From positions 6,076,001 to 6,140,000 of the forward strand of contig NZ_CM001442.1 in assembly GCF_000244915.1 (NCBI RefSeq): DNA of 64,000 bases, in the 5' to 3' direction. The stretch's first letter is position 1, and each line of letters opens with the position of its first letter. The position numbers were made by a program, and so were the translations under genes. Positions 25,893-34,816 of the stretch are shown here, one piece after another. A model generated the notes under the pieces. That model ran no database searches and had not been told where the DNA came from. It worked only from the letters and a program-made list of their open reading frames with translations. The stretch is from Bradyrhizobium sp. WSM471. GTDB taxonomy: Bacteria > Pseudomonadota > Alphaproteobacteria > Rhizobiales > Xanthobacteraceae.

Positions 25893-27011
25893 TCAGTGCA
25901 CCTGCAGCTCGGGCTGACGACCCGTGACGGGATCGGAGCCGGTCTTGCGCGACTGGTAGAACTTCAAGACGCTGCGCGACGTCTCGATCTTGAGCTTGCC
26001 GAAATCGCGTTCGTTGTCGTGGAGCTCGCGCGCCGTGATCAGATGATCCTTGGCGCCGAGGAACAGCAGCGACATCGTGGTGTCCCAGGAGAAATCGAGC
26101 GCCTTGCACAGCACCAGGATCATCTCGCGATTGCGATCCATCATCGCACGCTCGATCACGTCGACCGGCAGCGACGACAACAGCGACAGGCCGATCTGCA
26201 CCTCGTCGAACCGGTGCTGGCGCGCATAGTTCGAGATCGAGTCCTGGTTGAGGTTGCCCTGCCGGTACTGCGTCGTCACCACGCGCTTGGCGACGAAATA
26301 GCTGCGCGAGGACGGGCCGAACTTGGAGTGCAGGTCGCCGGTGACGTCGCTGACCGAGCTCTGGATCTGCGCCATCATCTCGGGGCGCTCGTGCTCGAGC
26401 CGGCGGCGGACGTCCTCCGACGCCTTCGAGATCAGCTGCTGGAAGATGTGGCGCGGCACGTCCTTGCGCAGCCCAAGCTGCTCGGCAAGAATCGAGTCAC
26501 CCTCGGCACGGCGAACCATGTGGAGCAGGCCCGAGCCGGAGAAGCGCGCGCCCTCGTTCCGGGCAACCGACGTCACGACCTCCTGGTCGCCGCGCTTGAC
26601 CAGCACGTCGGTGACGGCCTCGCCGATCGACTTGCGCTGGGCGATCGCGAGCAGATGCAACTGGCTCTTGGTCATGGCGCTCTCGACCAGCAGCTTCTCG
26701 TCGAGACGATTGGAGTCGCGCAGCACGGGACCGGCGACCTCGATCTCGTCGGCGCTCGCGAGTTGCGCAATGACATTGAGCGGAGCGTGATCGCAGGCTG
26801 CCATCACCTCGGAGAGTTGCACCCGCGCGGCAACTTCGATCTCGTCGGCGAGCCGGCCGATGACCTCGCCGAACGTGCTGATCTCGTCGTCGCTGTAGCG
26901 GCCGGTGATCAGAATGTCGGTCGCGTGCCACAACGCCTTGGTCCGGCTTTCGTCGGTGCCGCGTGCGATCGCGTCGTCCAGATCCTGCAGAAGTGTTGTC
27001 GCGCCGTTCAT
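25893..27011 (-). CDS. DUF2336 domain protein
   Basis: The 372-aa protein is all-helical with no membrane segment. It has the DUF2336 pattern of repeated short helices: LLQDLDDAIARGTDESRTKAL at the start and RYSDDEISTFGEVIGRLADEI near residue 33, and repeated VARNEGARFS-like elements. DUF2336 proteins are widespread in Rhizobiales and are thought to form helical-repeat binding scaffolds; function is unproven. The gene precedes the 80-aa gene and is separated from the AsmA gene by a palindromic repeat. Confidence 0.85.
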   Translation of the reverse strand: MNGATTLLQDLDDAIARGTDESRTKALWHATDILITGRYSDDEISTFGEVIGRLADEIEVAARVQLSEVMAACDHAPLNVIAQLASADEIEVAGPVLRDSNRLDEKLLVESAMTKSQLHLLAIAQRKSIGEAVTDVLVKRGDQEVVTSVARNEGARFSGSGLLHMVRRAEGDSILAEQLGLRKDVPRHIFQQLISKASEDVRRRLEHERPEMMAQIQSSVSDVTGDLHSKFGPSSRSYFVAKRVVTTQYRQGNLNQDSISNYARQHRFDEVQIGLSLLSSLPVDVIERAMMDRNREMILVLCKALDFSWDTTMSLLFLGAKDHLITARELHDNERDFGKLKIETSRSVLKFYQSRKTGSDPVTGRQPELQVH

Positions 27012-27184
27012 CCCGATGCCCCCAGTTCTTGGCTAGCCATCCTGCTTGTGCCGGCAGGACGCCGAGTTCCTCTGGGAACAGAGACTAGGGAACAAACGCA
27101 AGAATCCGGTAAAGTCGGCAGATCAGTTTTGCCGAGCAAAATTCGTTAAAATGCGAGGGAATGAGTTTACCGGTGAAGCTGCAG

Positions 27185-27317
27185 CCATCCTTCGAGACGC
27201 CCGCCTACGGCGGGCCCTCAGGATGAGGAATGAGTATGCGGCAGCATTTCAACGGAGACCGATTCAGCTAAGCCTCATCCTGAGGAGACCGCGAAGCGGT
27301 CGTCTCGAAGGACGAGG
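27185..27317. repeat. dispersed palindromic repeat, CCTTCGAGACG family, copy 1
   Basis: The left arm CCATCCTTCGAGACGCCCGC (27185-27204) and right arm ending CGTCTCGAAGGACGAGG (27301-27317) face each other. Internal CTCAGGATGAGG and CCTCATCCTGAGGAG blocks form the inner arms. A second copy with the same order is at 46661-46794. It lies in the 399-bp gap between the AsmA and DUF2336 genes. Confidence 0.85.
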
Positions 27318-27410
27318 CGCTCGGTCAGGCGCCGCCAAGACGTCATATGCAATAGCCCTGCCCGCAGGCGGGAGAGGTTAAGAAGGCCAGCGGCCCGACC
27401 TCCAGACCAA

Positions 27411-30400
27411 TCACGGATTCTGCGGCGTCAGCACCAGCGGCGGCTTTGGCTTGGGCTTTGCGGGGGGCGGGCCCGGGGCCGGCCTGACGTCGATCGGCGG
27501 GGGCAGCGGCGCGATCTGCGTGCTTGCAAGCGGCGGGCTTGGGGCCGCGGGAGCTGCCTGCGGCGCCTTGGGTGTCGGCGCGACCCTGATATCGGCCTTG
27601 GGCTTCGGCGGCGGCGCACGGCGCGGATCGCGGCCGGGCATCGGCACATCCTGCAGCGACGGCTCCGGCGCCGGGTCGGGCGACACCAGGGTCGGCAGCG
27701 CGGCGGTCGCCGGCGGCGGCTCGCCGCGCTCGATGGCGTCCAGCCGGCGCGTCTCGCGATCGATCGTGCGCACCGCGAGCCACGACGACAGCGGCCCGAG
27801 ATCGACGGTGCGGTTGAGCCTGTCGGGGGGACCGGCCGCGAATAGCTGGATCTCCGGCGGCGCGCCGGAGAGCCCGGTCATGATCGGCGTCAGGCTGGCG
27901 CGGATGTCGGCCTGGTCGGCGGGGATGTCGTAGCCGCCGGAGACGATGGCACGCGCGTTCTTCGCCTCCAACGACGTTGCGCCGACGCGCAGGCGCCCGT
28001 CGCGGATCGTGAACGGGATCTGCGCCGAGGCCACTGCAATCGGACCCGCCGACAGCGCGGGCTCGACCAGCTGCCGCAGCCGGTTGTCGTCGGCAACCTG
28101 TCCGCCGTCGCTGGCGCGGATGGCGATCTCGAAGGCGCGCGGATTGAGGCCGGAGATTTCAGCGGATTCGAGCGTCACCGTGCCGTTGCCGGCGAGCGCG
28201 CCGGTGAGCGCAGCAACGCTGCGGCCCTGGCTGGTCAGCGCCATCTGCGCCGAGGCTCGTCCCTTCGGCAGCGCGAGGTCGCGGTAGCGCAGCGCCGCCG
28301 CGTCGACATTGCCGAGCTCGATACGCGCGTTCAACGTCAGACCATTGGCGCCATTGCGCGCATCGAGGCTCGCCGACATCTCGCCGCCGCCGAGGCCGCC
28401 CTTCATTGCGTCGAGCGCGAGCGACTGACCGTCGCTGCGGAGCGTACCGCCGAAGGGGCGCAGCTCGATGCCGCCGGGCAAGGTGCCGTGCAATGTCTGG
28501 AAGGCGACGCGGCCGCGCCAGCCGCCGAGAAGGCCGGCACTCAGCGACTCATTGGCATCGTGTCCGGCCGCGCCGATAGCCATCGCGAGCGCCGGCACGA
28601 GGTCGAGCGTATCGAGGCCGACTTCGCCGTCGACGGTTTTCTCCTGATCGAGCGTCACCGCCAGATGACCCCGTAAATGCGATCCGGCCAGAGTGCTGTC
28701 GAGATCGTTGAAGGTCAGGCGGTTGCCGGAGAGGGCGACGCGCGAGGACAGATTGACGCTCTGCACCGATTTATCGGCCGGGCTGGTCCCGAACAGCGGG
28801 GCCAGATTGGCATGGCGCACGCGCAAATTCACGCTGCCTTTCGGCTCCGACAATTCGACGTTGCCTTGTGCGTCCGCGTCCAATCCGCCGCCGCTGAGCT
28901 TTGCATTCAATTGCAGCGGATGGCGCCACGCGCCGCTCAAGTGGCCTTCGAACTGCGAAGCGCCCTCGCCTGCGGCCACCACGCGATCGAGCCCGAGCAA
29001 CGCCAGCAGTGAACTGGCCTGCGGTGTCGAGACTTTCGAATCCAGCGTGAAGTCGCTGTTGCGCAAACGGTCGATGTCGATGCCGTTGACCGCGGCCACC
29101 GGCGTCTGCGCGGCCAGCGTCGCGGTGGCCTTAAGCTGCGGCGCGTCGAGCTCGATCATCGCGCGCGCGTCGTTGCGATCGGCGTGCTCGGCGTTCTTGT
29201 CGAGACTGAGATCGAGCTTCAGGCGGGTCGCACCTGGCAGCGACGGGATGGCGTCGAAGCGCGCGCGTACCGATGGCGCAAACGGCTCGAGCAGTGCGGT
29301 GAGATCGCGCAGCGAATTGGCGGAGGATTTCAGCGCGAACTTGCCCGTGGCCTTGGCGCGGTCGAAGCTGCCGCTCGCTTCCGTGGTCACGCCGCTGGCC
29401 TGGCCGAACCGCAACTGCTCCAGCGAGAGCGACGCCGGGCCGTAGCCGAGTTTTGCGGTGAACGGCCGCAGCTCCTGCCCGGCCGAGATCGCGCGGCCGA
29501 TATCGAGCGAAAGCTTCGCTTCCTCCGGCCATTCGCCCTGCGGCCCCGAAAGCGCGCGCGCAAAACTTGCGGCGGCATCGAGGTCGAGGCGGTCAGCCCT
29601 GAGCTCCGCGTCGATTCGCGAGCCCTTGCTCGCGCCGGTCTGGACGAAAGCGATGCGGCCTTCGACCGCGCCGCCCTCGATCTCGGCCTTCAGCCTGTCG
29701 ATGGCGAAATGGTTGGCGGCGATGGTCACGTCACCGGCAAGGCGCAGCGGCCGCGTGCTGCGGCGGTTGACCTCGTTGCGGCCCTGGAGCCACGCCACCA
29801 GCGTATCGGGATCGGAGGAATCGACGCTGAGACGGCCGCTGAAGCTGTCGGCGCCGGGTGTCGCGCCGTTGAGCGAGAGCTGCGTCTGGCCTGGCGCGCG
29901 CAGCTCGAGCCGCTGGAAGGTCCAGGATCGTCCGTCGGTCGCAAGCTCGGCCGTAATGTTCTGGAGAGGACGCCCGCCGAGCATGATCTGGTCGGAGTTG
30001 AACTCGATCTGCGCCGGGATCGGCGCCTGCGGGATTGCGGCGAGGCCCGCACGAAGCGCCGGAAGGATGCGCTGCGGCTCGGCATCGTTCTTGGCCGTCA
30101 GCTTGTCGGCATCGACCTGGCGCGCCGACAGCACCGCGCGCAGCAGCGGCGAAGCGCCGAACCTGATATCGCCGACGCCGCCGAGCTTCAGCGCGGAGTC
30201 TTCGGGCCCGAAGCTGGCGTCGACCTGCTCGAACTTGGCGCCGGCCGGATCGGCCTTCAGTTTCGTGGTGAGCTTCCAGGGCATCGGCCCCGCCTCGCCC
30301 GGCTTCTTCGGCGCCGGCACCGCGAGCGTCAGCGCGCCTTCGAATTTCGGCAGGCGGTTGTCGAAGGCAAGCACGCCCTCGAGATCGGCCAGGATGGCGC

Positions 30401-31040
30401 GCTCGCCGGGATCGATGTTGAGGTGGAGGCGGGTGGCGTTGCCGTCGGCGCTCGGGCCGGAGGAGACGCGGAACGGATAGCGGACGCCAGTGGCGGTGAA
30501 ACTGCCGTCGCCCCGGACCGAGCCGGCCAGCGAGCGCACGTCGCCGGAGAAGGCGATGTCGTTGAGCTCCAGTGTCGAACGACTGGCGGCATCATGCAGG
30601 GCGATGCGGCCGGTGAGGTTCAGCCGCTCGATCGCCAGCGATGCCAGATTGAAGCTGCCGCTCGCGGTGGACGGCAGATCGACCCGCCCGCGCGCGTCGA
30701 GGCCGAGATCGACCGCCATGCCGTTGACCGAAAGCTCGGTGGCGCGCCATTCGCCGCGCATCAGCGAGCTCAGGCTGAATTCGACGTCGAGCTTGTCGGC
30801 GCGCAGGCGCCCGAGATCGTTGTTGCCGCCGAAGGTGACCCCGCGCAGCCGCAGCGTCGGCGCCGGCAACAGCCGCGCGTCGAGCTCGCCCGCCACCCGC
30901 ACCGGCACGCCGATGATCCTGCCGGCCTCCGCTTCGAACTGGGGCCTGAACTGGTTCCAGTCGACGAAGTAAGGACCGATCAGAGCGGCCAGCAGCGCTA
31001 AGATAAAGGCAATCGCCAATCCGAGCAGCGTCGTCTGCAC
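27411..31040 (-). CDS. AsmA-family giant envelope protein
   Basis: The 1209-aa protein starts at GTG 31040 (read as MQTTLLGLAIAFILALLAAL), with GGGGAG upstream; a start at 31058 is less likely. A single N-terminal membrane helix (about residues 4-24) is followed by DWNQFRPQFEAEAGRIIGVPVRVAG, the AsmA domain start. Long beta-rich repeats make up the body. The AsmA_2-like C-terminal domain (residues ~880-1030, SLALDAMKGGLGGGEMSASLDA) precedes a 130-residue Pro/Ala-rich tail. AsmA-like proteins are proposed to bridge inner and outer membranes and move phospholipids; this is family knowledge. It is a monocistronic gene. Confidence 0.92.
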   Translation of the reverse strand: MQTTLLGLAIAFILALLAALIGPYFVDWNQFRPQFEAEAGRIIGVPVRVAGELDARLLPAPTLRLRGVTFGGNNDLGRLRADKLDVEFSLSSLMRGEWRATELSVNGMAVDLGLDARGRVDLPSTASGSFNLASLAIERLNLTGRIALHDAASRSTLELNDIAFSGDVRSLAGSVRGDGSFTATGVRYPFRVSSGPSADGNATRLHLNIDPGERAILADLEGVLAFDNRLPKFEGALTLAVPAPKKPGEAGPMPWKLTTKLKADPAGAKFEQVDASFGPEDSALKLGGVGDIRFGASPLLRAVLSARQVDADKLTAKNDAEPQRILPALRAGLAAIPQAPIPAQIEFNSDQIMLGGRPLQNITAELATDGRSWTFQRLELRAPGQTQLSLNGATPGADSFSGRLSVDSSDPDTLVAWLQGRNEVNRRSTRPLRLAGDVTIAANHFAIDRLKAEIEGGAVEGRIAFVQTGASKGSRIDAELRADRLDLDAAASFARALSGPQGEWPEEAKLSLDIGRAISAGQELRPFTAKLGYGPASLSLEQLRFGQASGVTTEASGSFDRAKATGKFALKSSANSLRDLTALLEPFAPSVRARFDAIPSLPGATRLKLDLSLDKNAEHADRNDARAMIELDAPQLKATATLAAQTPVAAVNGIDIDRLRNSDFTLDSKVSTPQASSLLALLGLDRVVAAGEGASQFEGHLSGAWRHPLQLNAKLSGGGLDADAQGNVELSEPKGSVNLRVRHANLAPLFGTSPADKSVQSVNLSSRVALSGNRLTFNDLDSTLAGSHLRGHLAVTLDQEKTVDGEVGLDTLDLVPALAMAIGAAGHDANESLSAGLLGGWRGRVAFQTLHGTLPGGIELRPFGGTLRSDGQSLALDAMKGGLGGGEMSASLDARNGANGLTLNARIELGNVDAAALRYRDLALPKGRASAQMALTSQGRSVAALTGALAGNGTVTLESAEISGLNPRAFEIAIRASDGGQVADDNRLRQLVEPALSAGPIAVASAQIPFTIRDGRLRVGATSLEAKNARAIVSGGYDIPADQADIRASLTPIMTGLSGAPPEIQLFAAGPPDRLNRTVDLGPLSSWLAVRTIDRETRRLDAIERGEPPPATAALPTLVSPDPAPEPSLQDVPMPGRDPRRAPPPKPKADIRVAPTPKAPQAAPAAPSPPLASTQIAPLPPPIDVRPAPGPPPAKPKPKPPLVLTPQNP

Positions 31041-31180
31041 GGGTCTCCCCTCGGCCAAACCGGATGCGGGCCTTGCCTGAGCCGCAGGGCCTCAGACGTA
31101 CCGGAACAGCCCCTTATATAGGGGGAAGTGTGGCGAAGTCACAGCGACTGTTGCGCGCGGAGGTTAACGCCGGTGACCTA

Positions 31181-32410
31181 TCACCAGCTCGCGGGCAGCC
31201 GCTTCAGGCCGCGCAGCACGAAGGTCGGCCGCCATTCCGGGTTTTCGACGTCGTCGATGCGCAGATCGGGCAGCCGCCGCAACAGCGTGGCGATGGCGAT
31301 CTCGGCCTCGAGCCGGGCCAATTGGGCCCCCAGGCAGAAATGGATGCCGCCACCGAACGACAGCGGCCTCACGTTCTGGCGGGTGACGTCGAGCCGGTCG
31401 GGGCGGTCAGGATAGACCGCGGGGTCGCGGTTGGCCGAGCCCAGCAGGCAGAGCACGGTCTCGCCCTTCGGGATCTTCGCGCCGCCGAGATCGTCGATAT
31501 CCTCCAGCGCGACCCGCCCGGTCATCTGCACCGAGGAATCGTAGCGCAGAAATTCCTCGATCGCTCCCACCATCAGCTCCGGCCGTGCCTTCAACAGCGC
31601 GAGCTGGTCCGGATTGCGATGCAGCGCCAGCAGGCCGTTGCCGATCAGATTGACCGTGGTCTCGTGGCCGGCGCCGAACAACAGGATGATGTTGGCGGTC
31701 AGTTCCTCGTTGGTGAGCTTGTTGCCGTCTTCCTCGGCCTGCACCAGCTGGGTGATGAGATCATCGCCGGGATTTTTGCGACGCAGCTCGAACAGCTGCT
31801 GAAAATACATCTGCGCCATCATGTTGCCGGCGTTGCCCTTGGCGATCTCCTCCGGCGAGAGCGGCACGGGGTCGAGCAGCCGTCCGCCGTCGCGCGAACT
31901 GTTATAGAAAGTCTCGCGATGGTCCTCGGGGATGCCGAGCATGTCGCAGATGATGGTGACAGGCAGGCGAAAGGCGAAATCCTCGATCAGGTCCATGTGG
32001 CCGCGATCGATCACGGCATCGATGGTCTGGTCGACGATCTCCTGGATCCGCGGCCGCATGTCCTCGACGCGGCGGGCGGTGAAGGCCTTCACGACGAGGC
32101 CGCGCAGGCGGGTGTGGTCGGGCGGATCGGCCTGCAGCATCCAGTGGCTCATGCTGCGGAAGACCGGCTCCTCCATGATCTTCTCGCTATAGCGGCGCTT
32201 GGAACGCTCGACGAAATCCTTGCCGAAACGCTTGTCGCGCATCACGAGGCTGACATCGGCATGGCGGCTCGTGACGAACTGGCCGAACGGCGTCACGTGG
32301 ATCGGAAAGATCGCGCGGAGCCGGTCATAATGCGGATAGGGATCGCGGATGAAGTCCGGCGACAGCGGATTGAACAGCGGACCGCCGGCGCCCTGCACGT
32401 GCTCGTTCAT
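31181..32410 (-). CDS. cytochrome P450
   Basis: The 409-aa protein has all P450 signatures. The haem Cys359 lies in SFGGGIHFCLGAQLAR. The I-helix motif is AGHETT (residues 247-252), and the ExxR motif is Glu286-Arg289. It has no membrane anchor, as for bacterial class I enzymes that take electrons from ferredoxin. The sequence resembles CYP107/CYP153-like soluble families, but the subfamily and substrate cannot be fixed by eye. No ferredoxin gene is adjacent. It is divergent from a TetR regulator across a 129-bp region with a perfect palindrome. Confidence 0.95.
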   Translation of the reverse strand: MNEHVQGAGGPLFNPLSPDFIRDPYPHYDRLRAIFPIHVTPFGQFVTSRHADVSLVMRDKRFGKDFVERSKRRYSEKIMEEPVFRSMSHWMLQADPPDHTRLRGLVVKAFTARRVEDMRPRIQEIVDQTIDAVIDRGHMDLIEDFAFRLPVTIICDMLGIPEDHRETFYNSSRDGGRLLDPVPLSPEEIAKGNAGNMMAQMYFQQLFELRRKNPGDDLITQLVQAEEDGNKLTNEELTANIILLFGAGHETTVNLIGNGLLALHRNPDQLALLKARPELMVGAIEEFLRYDSSVQMTGRVALEDIDDLGGAKIPKGETVLCLLGSANRDPAVYPDRPDRLDVTRQNVRPLSFGGGIHFCLGAQLARLEAEIAIATLLRRLPDLRIDDVENPEWRPTFVLRGLKRLPASW

Positions 32411-32489
32411 GGTGACCTCATATCGGTTGCCGCATGAATCGCATACGCCGGGCAGCCCCTCTTGCGCAGCGTAACCATCCCCGAATTAT

Positions 32490-32517
32490 CAACTCGATAC
32501 ATTGTTGTATCGAGTTG
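32490..32517. promoter_or_regulatory. perfect 28-bp palindrome, probable TetR operator
   Basis: CAACTCGATACA (32490-32501) and TGTATCGAGTTG (32506-32517) are perfect 12-bp inverted arms around a 4-base spacer. The site lies between the divergent P450 and TetR genes, 23 bp before the TetR start. Size and symmetry suit a TetR dimer (or pair) binding site controlling both genes. Confidence 0.85.
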
Positions 32518-32539
32518 CATTCTGCCCTAACCTGCTCCG

Positions 32540-33151
32540 ATGTCAAGGGTGAGAACCAGACCGACCAGGGACGACACGCGCGACAAGCTGTTCGAGGCGG
32601 CGGCGCGCGTGTTCGAGGAGGACGGCATCGGCGGCGCCAGCATCGAGGCGATCGCGGCGGCGGCCGGATTCAGCCGCGGCGCGTTCTATTCCAACTTCAA
32701 GAGCAAGGACGAGCTGATCATCGCCATGCTCGAGGACCATGTCGCGCAGTCGATCCGGCGCAACATGGACATCCTCGCGCAGCACGGCAATCTCGACGAC
32801 TTCATCGCGGCGCTGAAGACGATGGATCGCACCCGGCAGGACCCGCTCGGCCGCTCGCCGCTGCTGCACATGGAGATGATCCTCTTCGTCGCGCGTGCCG
32901 AGAAGCGCCGGCCGGAGCTTGCAAAACGCCTGCGCGCGCGGCGCAAGCTGGTCGCCGACATCGTCGAGGCCACGCTGAAGAGCAACGCGAAGGGCGACAC
33001 GCTGAACCCGCCATGGATGGCCTCCGTCGTGCTGGCATTGGAAGACGGCTTTCGCCTGCACCGCCTGATCGATCCGGAGACGACGCCGGCCGACAGCTTT
33101 TTGCGCGCGATCACGGATCTGCGGCGCAGGACGGGATTGGCGTCGGACTAG
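32540..33151 (+). CDS. TetR/AcrR family transcriptional regulator
   Basis: The 203-aa protein has an N-terminal helix-turn-helix at about residues 12-60 (IGGASIEAIAAAAGFSRGAFYSNF). The divergent, ligand-binding C-terminal domain is all-helical. The start is ATG 32540. It is divergent from the P450 gene, and a perfect palindrome lies 23 bp upstream, so it likely represses itself and the P450. Its ligand is probably the P450 substrate or product, by inference. Confidence 0.92.
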   Translation: MSRVRTRPTRDDTRDKLFEAAARVFEEDGIGGASIEAIAAAAGFSRGAFYSNFKSKDELIIAMLEDHVAQSIRRNMDILAQHGNLDDFIAALKTMDRTRQDPLGRSPLLHMEMILFVARAEKRRPELAKRLRARRKLVADIVEATLKSNAKGDTLNPPWMASVVLALEDGFRLHRLIDPETTPADSFLRAITDLRRRTGLASD

Positions 33152-33343
33152 CGTTTGTTTTCCTTCGGATCGCCGAGCTTCGCTGTTCCCGCTCGACACG
33201 TTCGCTGCGCTTCGCGGCTGGAACCTGGCCAGGATCATGCGCGCGCATTTTCCACTTCGTCGCACCCATCCAAGGAACGTTTGTGCGGCTTACCACTTTA
33301 TCCCGAGCCTGTTTTGGCAATTTGATCTTTGGAGGAGACAGCG

Positions 33344-33880
33344 ATGAGGATTCTGAAATTATCTGCGGCCGCAGCTGCGCTGCTGGCCGGTACGGCGCTC
33401 GCGATGGCGCAGTCGAGCTCGACGGTCGGCACTGGCGGCTCGTCAGCCGGCGGTGGCACCAGCAACTCGACGATCGGCACGGGTGGTTCATCGGCAGGTT
33501 CGGGCAGCGGCTCGGGCTCGGCATCGACGCTTGGCACCGGCGGCTCGTCGGCCGGCGGCGGCACCAGCAGCTCGTCGATCGGCACCGGCGGCTCTGCTGC
33601 GGGCTCCGGCAGCGGCTCAGGCTCAGCCTCGACGCTCGGCACTGGCGGTTCGTCGGCGGGTGGCGGCAAGAGCTCGTCCAGCGTCGGCACCGGCGGCTCT
33701 GCGGCGGGCTCCGGCTCCAACTCGGCATCGACGCTCGGCACCGGCGGCTCCTCGGCCGGCGGCGGCAAGAGCGGCTCGACCGTGGGAGCGGCCGGCTCCT
33801 CCGCGGGACATGCCAGCGACATGGGCATGGACAAGGGCAAAGGCCACCACAAGGACGAGATGAAGAAGGACAAGGACTGA
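33344..33880 (+). CDS. secreted Gly/Ser/Thr-rich repeat protein 1
   Basis: The 178-aa protein starts at ATG 33344 with a strong GGAGGAG site. A signal peptide covers residues 1-22 (ALA-MA-QS). The mature region is a run of imperfect repeats of TLGTGGSSAGGG and SIGTGGSSAGSGSGSG type, with five to six units spaced about 22 residues apart. The tail is different: HASDMGMDKGKGHHKDEMKK is rich in His, Met, Asp and Lys and could bind metal or polyanions. It has no Cys. No family is recognised. It heads a run of three similar genes. Confidence 0.8.
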   Translation: MRILKLSAAAAALLAGTALAMAQSSSTVGTGGSSAGGGTSNSTIGTGGSSAGSGSGSGSASTLGTGGSSAGGGTSSSSIGTGGSAAGSGSGSGSASTLGTGGSSAGGGKSSSSVGTGGSAAGSGSNSASTLGTGGSSAGGGKSGSTVGAAGSSAGHASDMGMDKGKGHHKDEMKKDKD

Positions 33881-33942
33881 CACATCCCGGCCGGCGGAGC
33901 GGCAGCAATGCCGCTCCTTCGTCCTTCCTGAGGAGGACTGGC

Positions 33943-34296
33943 ATGAACAGATCAATCGTTGCGATCGCAGTTTTGACTTTGATGAGCAGCGCCGCCGTGG
34001 GGGAAACCATGCAGAAAACCGGCAAGACCGCGTCCGGCGAGACCTGCCGGGTCACGGTGGAAAAACATCCCGACGGCAGCATTACCGCGCTGGGGTCATC
34101 GGGTTCCGGCACAACCGGCTCGACCTCATCGAGCGGCTCGCTGTCGAGCTCGAGCTCGGCCGGCGGATCGTCGGTGCACGTCCAGGCCGGCGGCGGCAAC
34201 GTGTCGAGCTCATCCTCGACGGCCGGCGGCCCGGGTTCGACCAGCGCGAGCACCGTCACGGTCAACGGCTGCACCATCTCGACATCGTCGCCATAG
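33943..34296 (+). CDS. secreted Gly/Ser/Thr-rich repeat protein 2
   Basis: The 117-aa protein starts at ATG 33943 with GAGGAGG upstream. A signal peptide of about 20 residues ends near AVG-ET. A short ordered part (GKTASGETCRVTVEKHPDGS) with one Cys precedes a Ser/Gly/Thr-rich stretch (SSGSGTTGSTSSSGSLSSSS). The C-terminus TVTVNGCTISTSS has a second Cys, so a disulphide is possible. It is 62 bp after the first member and 16 bp before the third. Confidence 0.75.
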   Translation: MNRSIVAIAVLTLMSSAAVGETMQKTGKTASGETCRVTVEKHPDGSITALGSSGSGTTGSTSSSGSLSSSSSAGGSSVHVQAGGGNVSSSSSTAGGPGSTSASTVTVNGCTISTSSP

Positions 34297-34312
34297 CAAA
34301 AGGATTTCACAG

Positions 34313-34741
34313 ATGAGAATGTTGATCGCGACCTCGTCGCTCGCACTCCTGCTCGCCGCCGCCTCGCCGTTGTCGGCGCAAACCAGCGTGACCGGCGGCA
34401 CCGGCGGCTCGGCTGCGGCCGGCGGCACCTCGGCCAGCACGCTCGGCACCGGCGGCACGTCGACGTCGGGCTCCGGACAGACCGGCTCGTCCATCGCAGC
34501 CGGCGGCAGCGCCGCGTCCGCCAACGGCAAGGCGCAGTCCGGCACAAGCATGAACAAGGGCAACGGTCCGGTGCTCAATTCCAATGCGCGCGCGCAGGCG
34601 CACGAGGGTGGCACGTTCAGCCGCTCCCACACCCGCACGAAAGTGAAGGCGGGCGAGGAGGTCGGGTCCACCACCAAGACCATGTCGCACGTGCCGGGCT
34701 CCAAGCCGACCATGTCGACGACATCGACCAATTTGCGCTGA
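34313..34741 (+). CDS. secreted Gly/Ser/Thr-rich repeat protein 3
   Basis: The 142-aa protein has a signal peptide (LLLAAASPLSA-QT, about 22 residues). It has repeats like the first member (TGGTGGSAAAGG, STLGTGGTSTSGSG, SSIAAGGSAAS), shorter in total. A basic, Lys/Arg/Thr/Ser-rich C-terminal half follows (RSHTRTKVKAGEEVGSTTKT). No Cys is present. It ends the three-gene run, 18 bp before a strong terminator. Function is unknown. Confidence 0.78.
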   Translation: MRMLIATSSLALLLAAASPLSAQTSVTGGTGGSAAAGGTSASTLGTGGTSTSGSGQTGSSIAAGGSAASANGKAQSGTSMNKGNGPVLNSNARAQAHEGGTFSRSHTRTKVKAGEEVGSTTKTMSHVPGSKPTMSTTSTNLR

Positions 34742-34759
34742 ACCATCCTCACGAGACTG

Positions 34760-34786
34760 CTGCCCGCGATTTGCGGGCAGTTTTTC
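34760..34786 (+). terminator. rho-independent terminator after the repeat-protein genes
   Basis: CTGCCCGC (34760-34767) and GCGGGCAG (34773-34780) form an 8-bp stem with a GATTT loop, followed by TTTTTC. It lies 18 bases past the third gene's stop and closes the three-gene unit. Confidence 0.9.
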
Positions 34787-34816
34787 TTTGTGAGCAGGTT
34801 TTTCTTAGTGAACGGA

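Noticed and set aside
27185..27317. Possible CRISPR-like repeat unit
   Set aside because: Inverted arms, only single copies per site and no spacer periodicity; it is a palindromic dispersed repeat.
29184..31001. 605-aa open frame opposite the AsmA gene
   Set aside because: Glu/Arg/Ala-rich antisense frame with no plausible start context.
33111..34547. 478-aa Ser/Pro/Arg-rich open frame opposite the repeat-protein genes
   Set aside because: Generated by the Gly/Ser/Thr repeats on the other strand; the plus-strand genes have signal peptides and strong ribosome-binding sites.
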